Positions 62,640-64,000 of a stretch of DNA of 64,000 bases are shown piece by piece. This stretch comes from Sphingobacterium paucimobilis HER1398 (GTDB taxonomy: Bacteria > Bacteroidota > Bacteroidia > Sphingobacteriales > Sphingobacteriaceae): positions 124,001 to 188,000 of the forward strand of contig NZ_ATDL01000022.1 in the NCBI RefSeq assembly GCF_000416985.1, given 5' to 3'. The notes beneath the pieces were generated by a model. That model was not told the DNA's origin and did no database searches. It worked only from the letters and a program-made list of their open reading frames with translations. Position numbers and translations under genes: made by a program. How positions within the stretch are numbered: position 1 is the stretch's first letter; each line of letters opens with the position of its first letter.

Positions 62640-63319
62640 CTATATCTTTTCGTATTTAATGCTTTAGTCCATTTTGATTTTCCGCAACGGTTACATTGCG
62701 GAAAATCTTCCTTGATATATTGTACAATACAGCCACAATACATACAGGCGAATGGCCCGTTTGTCGTGCTGACATTTACCTGTTTATAGAAAGTCGGAAA
62801 TAAAGGTAACCCGTACCTCACCTCTTCATCGGCGTAGAACAATACGCTCAGCGTACCATCCACTTCCAATACGGCATCACGGACCTGCCCGAGATGCTCC
62901 ACATTGAGGTTACGCAACTCCGCAAAAAACTCCATTTTAGAAAAGTTATTATCATCTTCGTGCTGTAGGTCAAATGTCCCGTTCTTCACTACCGATAATA
63001 CCTTGCCTTCCAGCACATGGGTCAGCTTTTCAGAACGGGATGCCAGCCATGTAATGGTTTTGTACACCAGCATCACACAGGCAAAGACAATAACAGCATA
63101 TACAATCGGTAGATCTTCTTGAAACATGGGGTCGCCTGCTGCCGATCCCAGACTGATGATAATGGCTACCTCAAAAACCGTGAGCTGGCGTACGCCCCTT
63201 CTTCCCGAGAGACGGAGGATCGTCAGAATCAGTACAAACATGATTACTGTTCGGATCGCTATCTCTATCAGAAAGTCCCCTTGAGAATCAGGGCCTATAA
63301 GGTCGTCCATTTCCATCAT
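62636..63319 (-). CDS. YetF-family (DUF421) membrane protein
   Basis: A 227-residue protein with three N-terminal helices (about residues 17-38, 47-60 and 70-90) and a cytoplasmic DUF421 domain (TVFEVAIIISLGSAAGDPMF, about 47-66; a C-terminal part with LRNLNVEHLGQVRDAVLEVDG, about 134-154, in two parts). The last 35 residues have CMYCGC and CNRCGK pairs, a small zinc-binding extension (four Cys) not present in typical YetF. The end overlaps panD by four bases on the other strand. Confidence 0.83.
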   Translation of the reverse strand: MMEMDDLIGPDSQGDFLIEIAIRTVIMFVLILTILRLSGRRGVRQLTVFEVAIIISLGSAAGDPMFQEDLPIVYAVIVFACVMLVYKTITWLASRSEKLTHVLEGKVLSVVKNGTFDLQHEDDNNFSKMEFFAELRNLNVEHLGQVRDAVLEVDGTLSVLFYADEEVRYGLPLFPTFYKQVNVSTTNGPFACMYCGCIVQYIKEDFPQCNRCGKSKWTKALNTKRYS

Positions 63320-63343
63320 AACATTTTTCTTCTGTACAAAAAA

Positions 63344-63368
63344 GTGGTGCCTCTTTAAGAAACACCAC
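63344..63368 (-). terminator. Terminator of the DUF72 gene
   Basis: On the reverse strand GTGGTG (63368-63363) pairs with CACCAC (63349-63344), followed by a T-run to about 63338. The distance from the DUF72 stop at 63508 leaves a 140-base untranslated end. Confidence 0.6.
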
Positions 63369-63415
63369 CAATCATTAATACTGTTTTAAACTTTGCTAAC
63401 ATTGCGCATTAGTAA

Positions 63416-63459
63416 GTTCTGGGAGAATAATCGGTATATCGATTATTCCCGCTGATAGA
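63416..63459. repeat. Nested palindrome in the DUF72 3' region
   Basis: GAATAATCG (63425-63433) pairs with CGATTATTC (63440-63448) around GTATAT, and GTTCT/AGAAC arms flank it further out. No gene lies in 63320-63507. It may be part of the DUF72 mRNA end or a regulator site. Confidence 0.35.
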
Positions 63460-63507
63460 ACAGCCCTAATCACTAAACGTTCATTTATTTTTTATTTTCT
63501 TTATCAT

Positions 63508-64000
63508 TTATTTAGAAAGTAGCTCTTTTAGGCGATTTGCATTTTCTATTGCATGCCCATGCATATCATTATTAAAATAGATATAGCTATCCTGCACCTC
63601 TGGATGTACCTCGATCGCTTTGACCAACCCCTTCAGCTCTTCATCCGTATAGCTAGATCCATACAACTTGGTACTACCGTGCATCCGGTAATAGACCATA
63701 GACGTATTCACGACCACTTCGTCTGGCAGGTTAGGGTGGCTCATCCCGCAGAAAGTGATGTTGTGATTTCCTAATTTTTCGTATACTTCCGGTCGCCACC
63801 AACTCGCATGCCTGAACTCTAATACATTTGGATAATTGCTATCCAAAGCATCTATAATCCGTTGGAGCGTCATATCATCATATGCCATACTCGGAGGGAG
63901 CTGGAATAGCACACACTTTAACTTTTCGGCTAAGCCATGCTGCACCGTATTATAAAAGTCCGCTATCAGAATCTGGGTATCTACAAATTTCTTATAGTGC
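63508..64000 (-). CDS. DUF72-family protein, cut by the window edge
   Basis: The gene runs past base 64000, so only its C-terminal part (about 164 residues) is seen; the frame stays open to the edge with HYKKFVDTQILIADFYNTVQ. FQLPPSMAYDD and LEFRHASWWRPEVYEKL are characteristic of DUF72, a TIM-barrel-like family of unknown activity. The C terminus ends ENANRLKELLSK. A candidate terminator and a nested palindrome follow. Confidence 0.85.
   Translation of the reverse strand, partial: HYKKFVDTQILIADFYNTVQHGLAEKLKCVLFQLPPSMAYDDMTLQRIIDALDSNYPNVLEFRHASWWRPEVYEKLGNHNITFCGMSHPNLPDEVVVNTSMVYYRMHGSTKLYGSSYTDEELKGLVKAIEVHPEVQDSYIYFNNDMHGHAIENANRLKELLSK

Overview
The window looks like chromosomal DNA of a Bacteroidota bacterium, most likely of the Sphingobacteriaceae (Sphingobacterium or Pedobacter type). 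The evidence is several TAnnTTTG -7 promoter boxes, few Shine-Dalgarno sequences, lipoproteins with Bacteroidota-style signal peptides, and family choices typical of that phylum (single-subunit five-helix SdhC, LuxE-like acyl-protein synthetase, YeeE/YedE pair, OtsA-OtsB fusion beside a GH15 enzyme). The species is an inference. I found no rRNA, tRNA, CRISPR array, insertion sequence or phage gene.

Layout. 1-11 kb is mostly housekeeping: a FabG-type reductase, a remarkable 21/42-bp phased tandem repeat array, a LuxE-like protein, a zinc metallopeptidase, a PhnA-domain protein, a Crp-regulated YeeE/YedE transporter operon, a hybrid histidine kinase, ispE, a DEAD-box helicase and two small proteins. 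11.5-18 kb is a reverse-strand succinate/fumarate block: outer-membrane porin, DASS dicarboxylate transporter, sdhC, sdhA, sdhB. From 18 to about 60 kb lies a stress and DNA-maintenance region. It holds two glycine-oxidase-like FAD proteins (one with a Rieske domain), four-helix-bundle stress proteins (DUF2383, DUF892/YciE, DUF4142, a Cys-rich copper-binding protein), a degenerate sensor kinase with a NarL-type regulator, two paralogous small sigma factors, a YghA-like SDR, trehalose synthesis (OtsAB) plus GH15, topoisomerase IB, Ku and LigD for end joining, a truncated catalase, an MscS channel, and two phytochrome-like kinases, one with the chromophore pocket intact and one without. Embedded at 34-41 kb is a heptose and glycosyltransferase operon in which a GT4 glycosyltransferase is fused to a GmhA-type sedoheptulose-7-phosphate isomerase, followed by GmhB, HldE and two GT9 enzymes, without an HldD epimerase.

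At 60.2-62.6 kb three tightly coupled genes encode a cysteine-synthase-like PLP enzyme, an unfamiliar His/Cys protein (possible permuted papain-like fold) and a PanD-type decarboxylase. I regard this as the best candidate for an undescribed pathway. The window ends with a YetF-family protein and a DUF72 protein cut by the window edge.

Regulation. Many stress genes carry one of two recurring upstream motifs in coding orientation: GTATTTNNCCCTA-like (before the first sigma factor, otsAB, an acidic protein and a 204-residue protein) and CGTAACTAATAC-like (before the DUF2383, OtsAB and DUF892 genes). Together with the two sigma factor genes this suggests a local general-stress regulon. This rests on reading alone and needs a genome-wide motif test. 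All function calls come from recognising motifs by eye; no database search was run.
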